Assembly: GCA_039819065.1 (NCBI GenBank)
Contig: JBCBSS010000024.1
Location: 1 to 60,241, forward strand
From: JBCBSS01 sp039819065
Lineage (GTDB): Bacteria; Bacteroidota; Bacteroidia; Cytophagales; Cyclobacteriaceae
Reading direction: 5' to 3'
DNA: 60,241 bases
In this document: piece by piece, positions 25,997 to 33,946 of the stretch
Layout: every line of letters starts with the position of its first letter
Position numbering within the stretch: the stretch's first letter is position 1
Notes under the pieces: model-generated
Database searches by the model: none
The model's input: only the letters and a program-made list of their open reading frames with translations
What the model was told of the DNA's origin: nothing
Position numbers and translations under genes: made by a program

Positions 25997-27313
25997 ATGA
26001 AAACTATATATAAAAGCTTTCTACTTATTCTCTTCGGTTGCCTGATGGCGATAGAACTTTTTGCCCAGGTGCCAGAACCTGCTCCTCCTCAGAGTCAGCC
26101 GATGGCGTTGATGAACGCCACCGCTCACTTGGGCAATGGACAAGTTATTCAAAACGCCTTTATTCTAATAGAAGAAGGTAAGATCACGCAGGTTGGTGAT
26201 GCGACTACAGCTAGGATTGATCTACAAAAATATGAGCAGGTTGACCTTTCTGGTAAACACGTATATCCGGGACTAATATTACCGGGTACAAGAGTGGGAT
26301 TGGAAGATATTGGTGCCGTTCGTGCTACTAGGGATCACACAGAGGTAGGTCAATTCACACCGAATGTTAGGTCATTGATTGCTTACAATACAGATTCAGA
26401 AATCATAGCTACCTTAAGATACAACGGTATTCTACTGGTAGAATCAGTGCCCGGCGGAGGTACATTGACCGGTACATCTTCAGTAATGGCACTTGATGGT
26501 TGGAATTGGGAGGACGCTGCTTACAAGAAGGATATTGCAGTGAACCTTAACTGGCCGATCAAGAAGTTGCCCCCAAGATGGTGGCTCAATGAAACCAAAG
26601 GGAGGGATAACCCCAATTACAAAAGAACTGTGGATGGACTTAAAGTATTCTTGCAAGAAGCTAAATCCTATAGCCAAATGGGTACACCCACTACGGTCAA
26701 CTTGAAGTTTGAAGCCATGAAGGGGGTATTTTCTGGAGAGAAAATACTCCATATCAATGCGCAAAAATACCATGAGATAATCGAGTCTATTCAGACTGCT
26801 GAGAGTTTCGGCATCGAGAGAATTGTGTTAGTTGGTGGTAGGGATGCTTATTATGCCAAAGATTTCCTCAAGGAGCATGATATTCCTGTCTTAATTGACG
26901 ATGTGCACCGGTTGCCAGCCCGGGCCGAAGAAGACGTGGATATGCCATACAAGTTGCCTGTATTACTCACTGAAGCCGGTATTAAAGTAGGACTCACCTA
27001 TGGCGGACTAATGAACTCCAGAAACCTTCCTTTCTACGCTGGGACTGTAGCAGGTTATGGTTTGGGAAAGGAAGAAGCGCTGAAGCTTGTGACATCGAAT
27101 ACAGCCGATATCCTAGGCATCAGTGGTTCAACTGGAACCATAGCATCCGGCAAAGACGCCAATTTGGTTGTTTCTGAAGGTGACCTGTTAGATATGCGGA
27201 CCAGCAAGATAACTATGGCATTGATTAAGGGTCGAAAACTCAATTTGGATAATAAGCAGCAGGTGCTTTACGAGCGCTTCAAAAAGAAATATATGAAGCC
27301 GACGGCTGAGTAG
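25997..27313 (+). CDS. exported amidohydrolase-like protein lacking metal ligands
   Basis: A 438-residue protein starting at ATG 25997, directly followed by a signal peptide (MKTIYKSFLLILFGCLMAIE, cleavage near FAQ). The open frame extends upstream to 25967, but that would overlap the previous gene and bury the signal peptide. The fold markers of amidohydrolases are present: the N-terminal strand LMNATAHLGNGQVIQNAFIL, EGKITQVGDA, and the C-terminal ASGKDANLVVSEGD. However the HxH strand reads VYPGLILPGTRVG and the late Asp region reads GLTYGGLMNS, so no metal site is visible. It is probably a non-catalytic partner of the preceding protein. The operon ends at the 27344 terminator. Confidence 0.82.
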   Translation: MKTIYKSFLLILFGCLMAIELFAQVPEPAPPQSQPMALMNATAHLGNGQVIQNAFILIEEGKITQVGDATTARIDLQKYEQVDLSGKHVYPGLILPGTRVGLEDIGAVRATRDHTEVGQFTPNVRSLIAYNTDSEIIATLRYNGILLVESVPGGGTLTGTSSVMALDGWNWEDAAYKKDIAVNLNWPIKKLPPRWWLNETKGRDNPNYKRTVDGLKVFLQEAKSYSQMGTPTTVNLKFEAMKGVFSGEKILHINAQKYHEIIESIQTAESFGIERIVLVGGRDAYYAKDFLKEHDIPVLIDDVHRLPARAEEDVDMPYKLPVLLTEAGIKVGLTYGGLMNSRNLPFYAGTVAGYGLGKEEALKLVTSNTADILGISGSTGTIASGKDANLVVSEGDLLDMRTSKITMALIKGRKLNLDNKQQVLYERFKKKYMKPTAE

Positions 27314-27343
27314 TTTAACACCGAGGACTTTTGTAAATTTATA

Positions 27344-27369
27344 AAGCGACCATCAGGTCGCTTTTTTTA
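27344..27369 (+). terminator. terminator after the amidohydrolase pair
   Basis: Stem AAGCGACC (27344-27351) with GGTCGCTT (27356-27363), loop ATCA, then a T run. The methyltransferase gene starts only 12 nt after the T run, so its transcription probably depends on a nearby or internal promoter or on read-through. Confidence 0.88.
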
Positions 27370-27381
27370 TTTCTAATCACA

Positions 27382-28068
27382 ATGAAATTCATTCCCGAAA
27401 AGGAACTTCATAACTCACCCGTAGTGGCCAATTGCCGTATGAACCGATCAAGACAACTGACCGGTATTAATAGCTACGATAAGGAAATTGGCATTGACAT
27501 AGGACGCTACTTGAAAGATAAGATCGATCAAAATGGAGGGGTAAGCTGGCTGGATATCTGTTGCGGAGAAGGCAATGCACTTTTGGATGTCCAGGAGAAG
27601 TTATCCAATGTAAGGGGTTACTCGGAAATCAATCTCACTGGTATTGACTTAGTGGGAATGTTCAACGCTGCAAATGAGCCATCTACTGTTAGGCTGATCG
27701 AATCTCCAATTGAGGTATGGGAGCCTCAGGATAGGTTCGACTTGATTACCTGCATACACGGACTCCACTATATCGGTGATAAACTGAGTTTGTTGACTAA
27801 AATACCAAACTGGTTGAAAAATGATGGTGTTTTCTATGGCAACCTTGACCTGGAGAATATCCGTGATGAATCCAATCAAAGCTTAGGGAAATCTCTAAAA
27901 GCATCCTGGAAGAAAGTGAGATGGGCATACCAGTCAAGACGTCGAATGCTCCGCATAGATGGTGACTTAAATTGGCCAACGAATTGGAAATATGTGGGCG
28001 CGGATGACCAAGCTGGCCCAAATTATACAGGTCAGGAAGCAGTTAATTCTTACTACTCAATTGAGTAA
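27382..28068 (+). CDS. class I SAM-dependent methyltransferase
   Basis: A 228-residue cytoplasmic protein with a Rossmann-type methyltransferase core: motif I VSWLDICCGEGNALLDV (about 51-67), an acidic residue after strand 2 (NLTGIDLVGMF), a motif IV-like FDLITCIHGLHYI, and a post-strand GVFYGNLDLEN. The substrate is unknown and nothing distinguishes small-molecule from protein or RNA targets. It sits between a terminator and the MarR-GNAT gene without an obvious partner. Confidence 0.82.
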   Translation: MKFIPEKELHNSPVVANCRMNRSRQLTGINSYDKEIGIDIGRYLKDKIDQNGGVSWLDICCGEGNALLDVQEKLSNVRGYSEINLTGIDLVGMFNAANEPSTVRLIESPIEVWEPQDRFDLITCIHGLHYIGDKLSLLTKIPNWLKNDGVFYGNLDLENIRDESNQSLGKSLKASWKKVRWAYQSRRRMLRIDGDLNWPTNWKYVGADDQAGPNYTGQEAVNSYYSIE

Positions 28069-28120
28069 AATACGCCTAAAGCTTTATTAGTATCCAATAA
28101 TTATCGGGGTAGCTATTTTA

Positions 28121-28164
28121 TTTATAAAAGTACTTTTATAAATTTGAAAAAGTACTTTTATAAA
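28121..28164 (+). promoter_or_regulatory. double palindromic operator and promoter of the MarR-GNAT gene
   Basis: A perfect 22-bp palindrome (28121-28142, half-site TTTATAAAAGT, centred on the GTAC at 28130-28133) is followed by a second near-copy whose GTAC centre is at 28152-28155, exactly 22 bp (two helical turns) further on. The second copy ends at the ATG (28165). Between the two centres lies TAAATTTG (28139-28146), a match to the Bacteroidota -7 element TAnnTTTG. A regulator bound here would cover the promoter. The adjacent MarR-type protein is the obvious candidate (inference). Confidence 0.7.
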
Positions 28165-29112
28165 ATGAAAGACTCATTAACCCAATTAGGACATTTGGCA
28201 GGTGCAACACGCTTTCGCAGAATCAGTGAAAAGCTACACTTTGATGGAGACAAAGTCTATAAAGAGGCTGGGATAGATTTCAAGGCATCTTGGTTTTCCG
28301 TGTTTTATACCTTGTCAAAAAGCGCGGTACCATTGACCATAATGGAAATTGCTAATCAAATAGACTTTACGCACATTACCGTCAAAAATGTCTTGAACGA
28401 GCTTAAGAGCGCCGGACTGGTTGAAGTAAAGGCTAATCCGGATGACAAACGTTCGAAAATCGCCAGCTTGTCTGTGGCAGGGCAGGACCTGGCGAAGCAA
28501 ATGCAACCGGTGTGGCAGAAGTTTACTTATGCACTGAAAAGCCTGTTTGACGAGGGCCACCCTGACCTGATTAACATACTGAACAGAATTGATAATGAAA
28601 TACATCGGTATGGTATTCATGAACGCATCGATGATCATGCTGACCAACTGATAGTATTGGATTACAGACCTGACCTCAAAAAGTATTTCTATCAGCTGGC
28701 TCAGCCTTGGTTGCTGGAAGTGCTAAATGGCGAATTGGAAGAAGAAGATAAATACACGTTGGCCAATCCAGATAAAGCCTACATTGAAGAGGGAGGCTTT
28801 CTGTTTTTTGCCAAGTATGGAGAGGATATCGTAGGCTGTGTTGTATTGAAAAGGCTCAGTGTCGATTCTTTTGAATTTGCCAAACTCTTTGTTAAAACCC
28901 AATATCGCAACCTGGGCATAGCCACTAAATTGATAGAGAGGTGCATTACACGATGTAAAGAGAACCAAGTCAAGGAGTTATGGCTTCAAACAACGATGAG
29001 CATGCCACAAGCGCATAAGTTGTACTATAAACTTGGTTTTGACGATCAGCCCGCACCAAAAAGTATGGACGTTTTGGAAAGAACTGAGAAAATAATGTGT
29101 AAAAGGTTATGA
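28165..29112 (+). CDS. MarR-type regulator fused to GNAT acetyltransferase
   Basis: A 315-residue protein starting at ATG 28165. A TTG at 28144 would extend the frame but lies inside the operator and encodes part of it, so it was rejected. The N-terminal winged-helix MarR-like domain (about 1-145) includes the helix-turn-helix TIMEIANQIDFTHITVKNVL and the wing KANPDDKRSKIASLS. The C-terminal GNAT N-acetyltransferase domain (about 150-315) has the acetyl-CoA-binding VKTQYRNLGIATKLIE (R/Q-x-x-G-x-G/A pattern) and the late motif AHKLYYKLGF. Such fusions occur in many bacteria. The substrate and inducer are unknown. It likely autoregulates through the two palindromes upstream. Confidence 0.88.
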   Translation: MKDSLTQLGHLAGATRFRRISEKLHFDGDKVYKEAGIDFKASWFSVFYTLSKSAVPLTIMEIANQIDFTHITVKNVLNELKSAGLVEVKANPDDKRSKIASLSVAGQDLAKQMQPVWQKFTYALKSLFDEGHPDLINILNRIDNEIHRYGIHERIDDHADQLIVLDYRPDLKKYFYQLAQPWLLEVLNGELEEEDKYTLANPDKAYIEEGGFLFFAKYGEDIVGCVVLKRLSVDSFEFAKLFVKTQYRNLGIATKLIERCITRCKENQVKELWLQTTMSMPQAHKLYYKLGFDDQPAPKSMDVLERTEKIMCKRL

Positions 29113-29153
29113 TCGCCCGTGCACGGCACTAACTAATGAACCTCTCATACCAA

Positions 29154-30878
29154 TTAGTACCCCATGGCCTTGTCATCACCCCTTGGGTCGGCACCACCTT
29201 CCAGTTGACCATTAGGTAGAACAAGTATAGCATCAACTCTACCGTAAAGGGATCTTTCTTTCAATGTATGTCCCAGCGTTTTTAATGAATCCATGGTCAG
29301 CGTGTTGATGGCATTTGGTTCATGGTAAATGAGGTCTGGTAACCATTGATGGTGCACGCGTCCCGCTGCTACCGCTTCTTGCATGGTCATATTATGCTCT
29401 ACTACATTGAGAAAAGATTGGAATACGGAGGTGATAATGGTAGAACCTCCAGGTGTCCCAACTACCATGAACAACTCACCATCCTTTTCTACGATGGTGG
29501 GTGTCATGGAGCTCAACATTCTTTTGCCGGGCGCTATGGCATTGGCTTCGCCACCAACCAGGCCATAGAAATTAGGAAAGCCTGGTTTCGATGAGAAATC
29601 GTCCATTTCATTATTGAGGATGAAACCCGCTCCTGCCACCACGGTTTTAGAACCATAACCGCCATTAAGTGTGGTGGTAACGGAAACGGCATTCCCGTAC
29701 TGGTCGATGACAGAAAAGTGAGTTGTCTCTTCGCTTTCGGCAATCAGGGGTTGACCTGCCTGTATCTCCTCGCTTGGGGTAGCCTTGGTTGGGTCGTAGT
29801 TTTCCATTCTGGCTACTATATAATCTCCCTGAAGTAAGCCGTCCCGGGGTACTTCGTAATGATCCGGATCACCTAAATGCTGGGCACGATCAGCGTACAC
29901 ACGGCGCTCTGCTTCTGTCATAATATGTATGGTCTGCTGCTTGTTCCAGCCGTGATTAGTAAGGTCATGCTTTTCTACCATTTTCAATAATTGGGCAAGG
30001 GCTATCCCGCCACTTGATGGCGGTGGCATGGAAACCAGTTTGAAGTTTTTGTATTCAAACTGAATAGGATCTCTCCAAACGGCTTGGTAGTTTTTCAAAT
30101 CTTCATGGCTGATCAAGCCACCCGCACGCTGCATTTCTTCTACGATATAATCAGCGGTTTGCCCTGTATAAAACCCATCGCGCTTGTTATCTCTAATCCT
30201 TTCGAGGGTTTTGCCAAGATCTTTCCAGTAAATGGTATCTCCGGCTTTCCATTCGTTCTTGATTAGAAAATCAGGTGCAATGGTGCTATACTTTAAAAAC
30301 CTTTCCTGGTTATAATTGAGCCCTTCTGCTTCCTTTTCTGTTAGAAGAAAGCCGTTGATAGCCAAATCGATAGCAGGCTGCACCAAGTCTTCCCAAGGTA
30401 AGGTGCCAAATTTTTCGTGAGCAGCCAGAGCACCCGCTACAGTGCCGGGTACACCTACGGCCCAATGACCTAGGGTACTTTTACTCTGAATGACATTTCC
30501 TTCTTCATCGAGGTACATGTCCCTATGAGCAGCAGCCGGGGCGGCTTCCCTGAAGTCAAGGGTGTAAGCTGAGCCATCCTCTTTTCTAAGTACCATGAAG
30601 CCGCCTCCACCGATATTACCAGCCGTGGGATAGACAACAGCAAGCGCAAATTGAACCGCAATAGAAGCATCCACTGCATTACCACCTTTTTTCAAAATGT
30701 TCAACCCTACTTCTGAGGCGAAGGGATGGGCAGATACCACCATAGCACTATCTGAAATCAAACCACGTGCATCGGCCTGATTATCAGTCCATTGGGTATT
30801 AAGGTCGTCTGTAATAGGTTTTTGACAAGAAAAGATGCTAACAAGCAACATCAAAAAAAGTTGTAATGATTTTGGCAT
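29154..30878 (-). CDS. ggt: gamma-glutamyltransferase, lipoprotein form
   Basis: A 574-residue GGT (numbered from ATG 30878), an Ntn-hydrolase that cleaves or transfers the gamma-glutamyl group of glutathione-like compounds. It is made as a precursor that self-cleaves before the catalytic Thr. That Thr is the first of TTHFSV, about residue 385 here. Other motifs: AVDASIAVQFALAVVYP, the oxyanion-region LSSMTPTIV and GTPGGSTIITSVFQ, and GGADPRGDD at the end. Starting at 30878 gives MPKSLQLFLMLLVSIFSCQK, a lipoprotein signal with lipobox IFSC. The longer frame from 30917 adds a basic N-terminus before it. A divergent TetR gene suggests local regulation. Confidence 0.93.
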   Translation of the reverse strand: MPKSLQLFLMLLVSIFSCQKPITDDLNTQWTDNQADARGLISDSAMVVSAHPFASEVGLNILKKGGNAVDASIAVQFALAVVYPTAGNIGGGGFMVLRKEDGSAYTLDFREAAPAAAHRDMYLDEEGNVIQSKSTLGHWAVGVPGTVAGALAAHEKFGTLPWEDLVQPAIDLAINGFLLTEKEAEGLNYNQERFLKYSTIAPDFLIKNEWKAGDTIYWKDLGKTLERIRDNKRDGFYTGQTADYIVEEMQRAGGLISHEDLKNYQAVWRDPIQFEYKNFKLVSMPPPSSGGIALAQLLKMVEKHDLTNHGWNKQQTIHIMTEAERRVYADRAQHLGDPDHYEVPRDGLLQGDYIVARMENYDPTKATPSEEIQAGQPLIAESEETTHFSVIDQYGNAVSVTTTLNGGYGSKTVVAGAGFILNNEMDDFSSKPGFPNFYGLVGGEANAIAPGKRMLSSMTPTIVEKDGELFMVVGTPGGSTIITSVFQSFLNVVEHNMTMQEAVAAGRVHHQWLPDLIYHEPNAINTLTMDSLKTLGHTLKERSLYGRVDAILVLPNGQLEGGADPRGDDKAMGY

Positions 30879-30996
30879 AAGTTTGAATCGGTATGGTTTT
30901 TTACTTATTTTCAGCATTGCAGCTTACAATCACGAAAGCAAACATAAAATAATTTTGATTCTATTTTAATCTGATCAGGGCAAAGCAAACCTAAAA

Positions 30997-31638
30997 GTGA
31001 TTGAGACTATCGGCTTAAGAGAACAAAAATCCGCCAAAACCAAACTCGACATTCTCGAAGAGACTATCCAGATTACGCTGCAAAAGCCTTTCAAGGAATT
31101 ACATGTAGAAGAAGTTTGCGAACGCGTAGGCATATCCAAGGTCACATTTTTTAAGTATTTCCCCCAAAAAGAAGACCTGCTCATGTACTATCTGCGGGTC
31201 TGGTGCTTCAAAAGGGCCGTGGAGTTGGATAGAGAGCCAAAAGAAGGCTTGGAAGGACTCTATTTTCTATTCGACAAGATGAGCGAAGAGCTTGAGCATA
31301 ACAAGCGACTCATGCTCGGTGTGTTGGCACAATTGGCAAGCCAGGACCGTCCGCAACGCCCTATGCCGGTGAAGCATGAAGAACGAATGATGCTATGCCC
31401 AGGGTTGAGCAAAGACGATAAGGTCGAGATTCTCTCGATCGATCAAATGCTTGAAAAGTTTGTGCTTGAGGCGATATTGAACAAAGAGATCACAAAGACT
31501 TGTAATACCAAAGAGTTGTCCGACCTATTCATGACTATGCTTTTCGGGACAGCACTCAACGTGCATATGCAAAGGTTATCTCCCATGAAACTGGTTTTTC
31601 GCAAGAATTTGGGCATACTGATCTATTCTTTCCGATAG
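30997..31638 (+). CDS. TetR family transcriptional regulator
   Basis: A 213-residue regulator with an N-terminal TetR helix-turn-helix (about 10-60: KLDILEETIQ, then ELHVEEVCERVGISKVTFFK and YFPQKEDLL) and an all-helical C-terminal ligand or dimerisation domain. The start is GTG at 30997 in an AAAAG context. It is transcribed away from ggt across a gap of about 120 bp, the usual geometry for a TetR repressor controlling itself and its divergent neighbour. No clear palindromic operator was found by eye in the gap. Confidence 0.88.
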   Translation: MIETIGLREQKSAKTKLDILEETIQITLQKPFKELHVEEVCERVGISKVTFFKYFPQKEDLLMYYLRVWCFKRAVELDREPKEGLEGLYFLFDKMSEELEHNKRLMLGVLAQLASQDRPQRPMPVKHEERMMLCPGLSKDDKVEILSIDQMLEKFVLEAILNKEITKTCNTKELSDLFMTMLFGTALNVHMQRLSPMKLVFRKNLGILIYSFR

Positions 31639-31741
31639 TACCTTCCCTTTAACAATCTTTTGAGCCGTTGTCATAAAAAGCGTGGTCTAAATCTATGCTT
31701 AAGTATTACTTTTTGTTGCTCTTTAGCATATCATAGCAACT

Positions 31742-32362
31742 ATGTCAGGTAACAGAAAGCGCAAAGAAACGCTCATCAAAATACTTTTGGAGATTCCCGC
31801 CGTGATTATTGCGGTTTTGTTAGCGCTTGGGTTGAACTCGTGGAAGCAGGATAGGGATGACAAAGCCATGGCTCAAAAGTCGCTTCAGAATATCATCTTC
31901 GAGATACAGAATAACCTCAGTGCAGTGAAAGAGAGTATCGAAGACAACGACCAGGCAAGGCCCTATTTGGATAGTACCATGGCCAGAATAGATAGTGGTG
32001 CGCAGGATATTGACTTTGATATCAGCTATGATCATTCTATTTTATCAAGTGCAGCTTGGGAATCGGCTAATTTAACCGGAGCCATTAACCACCTGGATAC
32101 CAAGCTGGTCATAGATATTGCTGACCTATACCGTATACAAGATATCTATATGAATATGGGAGAGAATTTCTTCTTGAAGATGAGTTCCGTAGAATTTAAT
32201 AGTGACGATAACATCCGAGCGGTGGTTAAATCAAACCAAAACCTGATTGGGTTGTCTGAAAACATTTGCCGTGCACTAATCGGAGGTTATGAAGAGTTTT
32301 TGAAGACTCAAAATGCACCATTAGAAGCTGTTAATCAAGAAGCTGACTCATTGAGCCAATAA
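31742..32362 (+). CDS. DUF6090-like membrane protein
   Basis: A 206-residue protein with a short basic N-terminus, one membrane segment (about 14-33, LLEIPAVIIAVLLALGLNSW), and a long charged, mostly helical C-terminal part that is probably periplasmic. The pattern of a basic start, a single span ending in N(S/E)W, then a helical domain, matches the DUF6090-type proteins common in marine Bacteroidota. Their function is unknown. A second protein of the same layout is at 35131. It is a single-gene unit by spacing. Confidence 0.6.
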   Translation: MSGNRKRKETLIKILLEIPAVIIAVLLALGLNSWKQDRDDKAMAQKSLQNIIFEIQNNLSAVKESIEDNDQARPYLDSTMARIDSGAQDIDFDISYDHSILSSAAWESANLTGAINHLDTKLVIDIADLYRIQDIYMNMGENFFLKMSSVEFNSDDNIRAVVKSNQNLIGLSENICRALIGGYEEFLKTQNAPLEAVNQEADSLSQ

Positions 32363-32397
32363 GAACTAGCTAGTAATTAGAAACTTGCATCCAGCGA

Positions 32398-33150
32398 TTA
32401 CTTATCCTTCTTAGAAAAGTAGTTTTTGATAAAACCGCTGAAGTTTTTGAACTCATTTTTGGATGACAGGATGGCTTTAGTAGTTTTGAAGTACGTTTTG
32501 ATGGATACATTGCTATCCTCCTTCTTCTTCGTACCATTGCTCTTTGTAGGCTGTTCCTGCTTGCTTTCGACGTTATTACCTACCACTGTAGGTTGAACCT
32601 TATCACCATTGCTATTCGTTGCAGGCCTTCCTGTTCTTTTGGTTTCAAGGTTATCGGCTTTGGCAAAGTTCTTCTTGGCTTTTTCGGCATAACCTAGCTT
32701 TTCCTGAACTAAGCCTAAGTTATTATAGGCGATCGCGTCATCCGGATCTAATTCAATGGCCCTGGTGTAATCTGCTATAGCGCCCCTCAAGTCACCCATC
32801 CTGTCTTTGATAAAAGCGCGGCTGGAATAACGAAATGGTTTTTCTGGCTCAAGGTCGGCAGCTTTGTCAAGATCTTGGAGAGCTGTGTCATTGTTTCCCG
32901 ACAGGAAGTGGGCAACAGCTCTATCTGAATAGTAATATGCATTATCTGGATCCAGATCGACTAGTCGATTGAAATCCTTAATCGCTTCCTTTAACCTGTT
33001 AATCTTCGAGTTGGCCTTAGCCCTGTTGTAAAGGCTAGGTTGGTGGTCTTTGCGTAGTTGTAGTGCCTTATTGAAGTCTTCAATAGACGATTGGAACTCC
33101 CCCTCTTCACACTTTTTCAATCCTTGTTTATACAATACTTCTACGTTCAT
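32398..33150 (-). CDS. TPR repeat protein
   Basis: A 250-residue protein from ATG 33150 (a GTG at 33156 gives two extra residues). It contains about five tetratricopeptide repeats over residues 1-170, e.g. ALQLRKDHQPSLYNRAKA, AIKDFNRLVDLDPDNAYYYS, AIADYTRAIELDPDDAIAYN and NLGLVQEKLGYAEKAKKNF, followed by a Lys/Ser/Asn-rich C-terminus (about 180-250). No signal peptide is present, so it is probably a cytoplasmic protein-interaction scaffold. It starts 18 nt after the small lipoprotein gene and is likely cotranscribed with it. Confidence 0.88.
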   Translation of the reverse strand: MNVEVLYKQGLKKCEEGEFQSSIEDFNKALQLRKDHQPSLYNRAKANSKINRLKEAIKDFNRLVDLDPDNAYYYSDRAVAHFLSGNNDTALQDLDKAADLEPEKPFRYSSRAFIKDRMGDLRGAIADYTRAIELDPDDAIAYNNLGLVQEKLGYAEKAKKNFAKADNLETKRTGRPATNSNGDKVQPTVVGNNVESKQEQPTKSNGTKKKEDSNVSIKTYFKTTKAILSSKNEFKNFSGFIKNYFSKKDK

Positions 33151-33168
33151 ATTCACAAAGCTAATTGC

Positions 33169-33336
33169 TCAGCCTTTCATTTTTACAATTTTTGTACGTT
33201 TTTTTCCCTTATCCTTCTTGGGATCGTAATATCGATTTTTGGTTTTCGGCTTAGTCACTTTTATCGTTGTGTACTTATGCTTAGAGCACGCAGACAATAG
33301 AATTAAAAAACCAGATAGTAGAATAAGCTTCTTCAA
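33169..33336 (-). CDS. small basic lipoprotein
   Basis: A 55-residue frame, too short for many gene callers. It begins at TTG 33336 because no ATG or GTG lies between that codon and the upstream in-frame stop. It has a lipoprotein signal peptide KKLILLSGFLILLSAC with lipobox LSAC (Cys17), then a short, strongly basic mature part (SKHKYTTIKVTKPKTKNRYY, then a DPKKDKGKKRTK stretch). The lipobox placement and the absence of an overlapping gene on either strand support it as real. It is the first gene of a unit with the TPR protein. Function is unknown. Confidence 0.75.
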   Translation of the reverse strand: MKKLILLSGFLILLSACSKHKYTTIKVTKPKTKNRYYDPKKDKGKKRTKIVKMKG

Positions 33337-33496
33337 ATTTCGATTTGTCCTTCAGTACAACTTCCTTTTAATGAGCTACTTAACACGATACAACTATTTT
33401 GCTTTAATTTGAGCGCAAGATATAACAATATCTAATTTTTATTCAATCATAAGCAATTAACTGCATCATGAGTTCTAAAAGCCTATTAAATCTTTG

Positions 33497-33892
33497 TTAC
33501 TCTTTTTTAAACCTAAAGGTTCTGATAGGATATTTTTTTGTTCCCTTTGATTTATTTTCATAAAACCGACCGATAATGCCTTTCTTGTCTATTGTCCCTT
33601 TGAAAAAGAGTAATTTCTTTTCTTTCGGATCATACATGGGGATATACACCATGCCACCTTCCAATGTATAAAAACCATTCGGCTTGAATTGTTTCGTATT
33701 ATAATTCAAAGTATGCCCAGCTACCGATTTAGCTGACCAGTTTGTATATTGATAAATGACCGTGCCATCTTCGAAGAAACGAAGGTAACTGTAGTAACCA
33801 TTTTCTACTTCAGATTGATAAACACCATCATGTCTGATTTCAGGAGCAAGAAAAATGGACGGAAAAAGTGTTAGTAATATTATTGATTTCAT
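33497..33892 (-). CDS. secreted hypothetical protein
   Basis: A 131-residue protein with a short hydrophobic leader (MKSIILLTLFPSIFLAPEI) and a mature part rich in Tyr, Phe, Gly and Lys, with short strands (GYYSYLRFFEDGTVIYQY, VYIPMYDPKEKKLLFFKG). This suggests a small beta-barrel of the lipocalin type, though I do not recognise a family. The 160-bp stretch 33337-33496 that follows is AT-rich and I see nothing in it except possible transcription-end and promoter DNA for the small lipoprotein gene. Confidence 0.55.
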   Translation of the reverse strand: MKSIILLTLFPSIFLAPEIRHDGVYQSEVENGYYSYLRFFEDGTVIYQYTNWSAKSVAGHTLNYNTKQFKPNGFYTLEGGMVYIPMYDPKEKKLLFFKGTIDKKGIIGRFYENKSKGTKKYPIRTFRFKKE

Positions 33893-33946
33893 AAGTAGCT
33901 ATTTGCTCACAGACTTAACAACGCAAGAAATAAATAGGCTATTGTG

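Noticed and set aside
33091..33300. Plus-strand open frame of 69 codons
   Set aside because: It lies antisense to the small lipoprotein and the TPR gene start. It has no signal or motif and its composition is that of a shadow frame.
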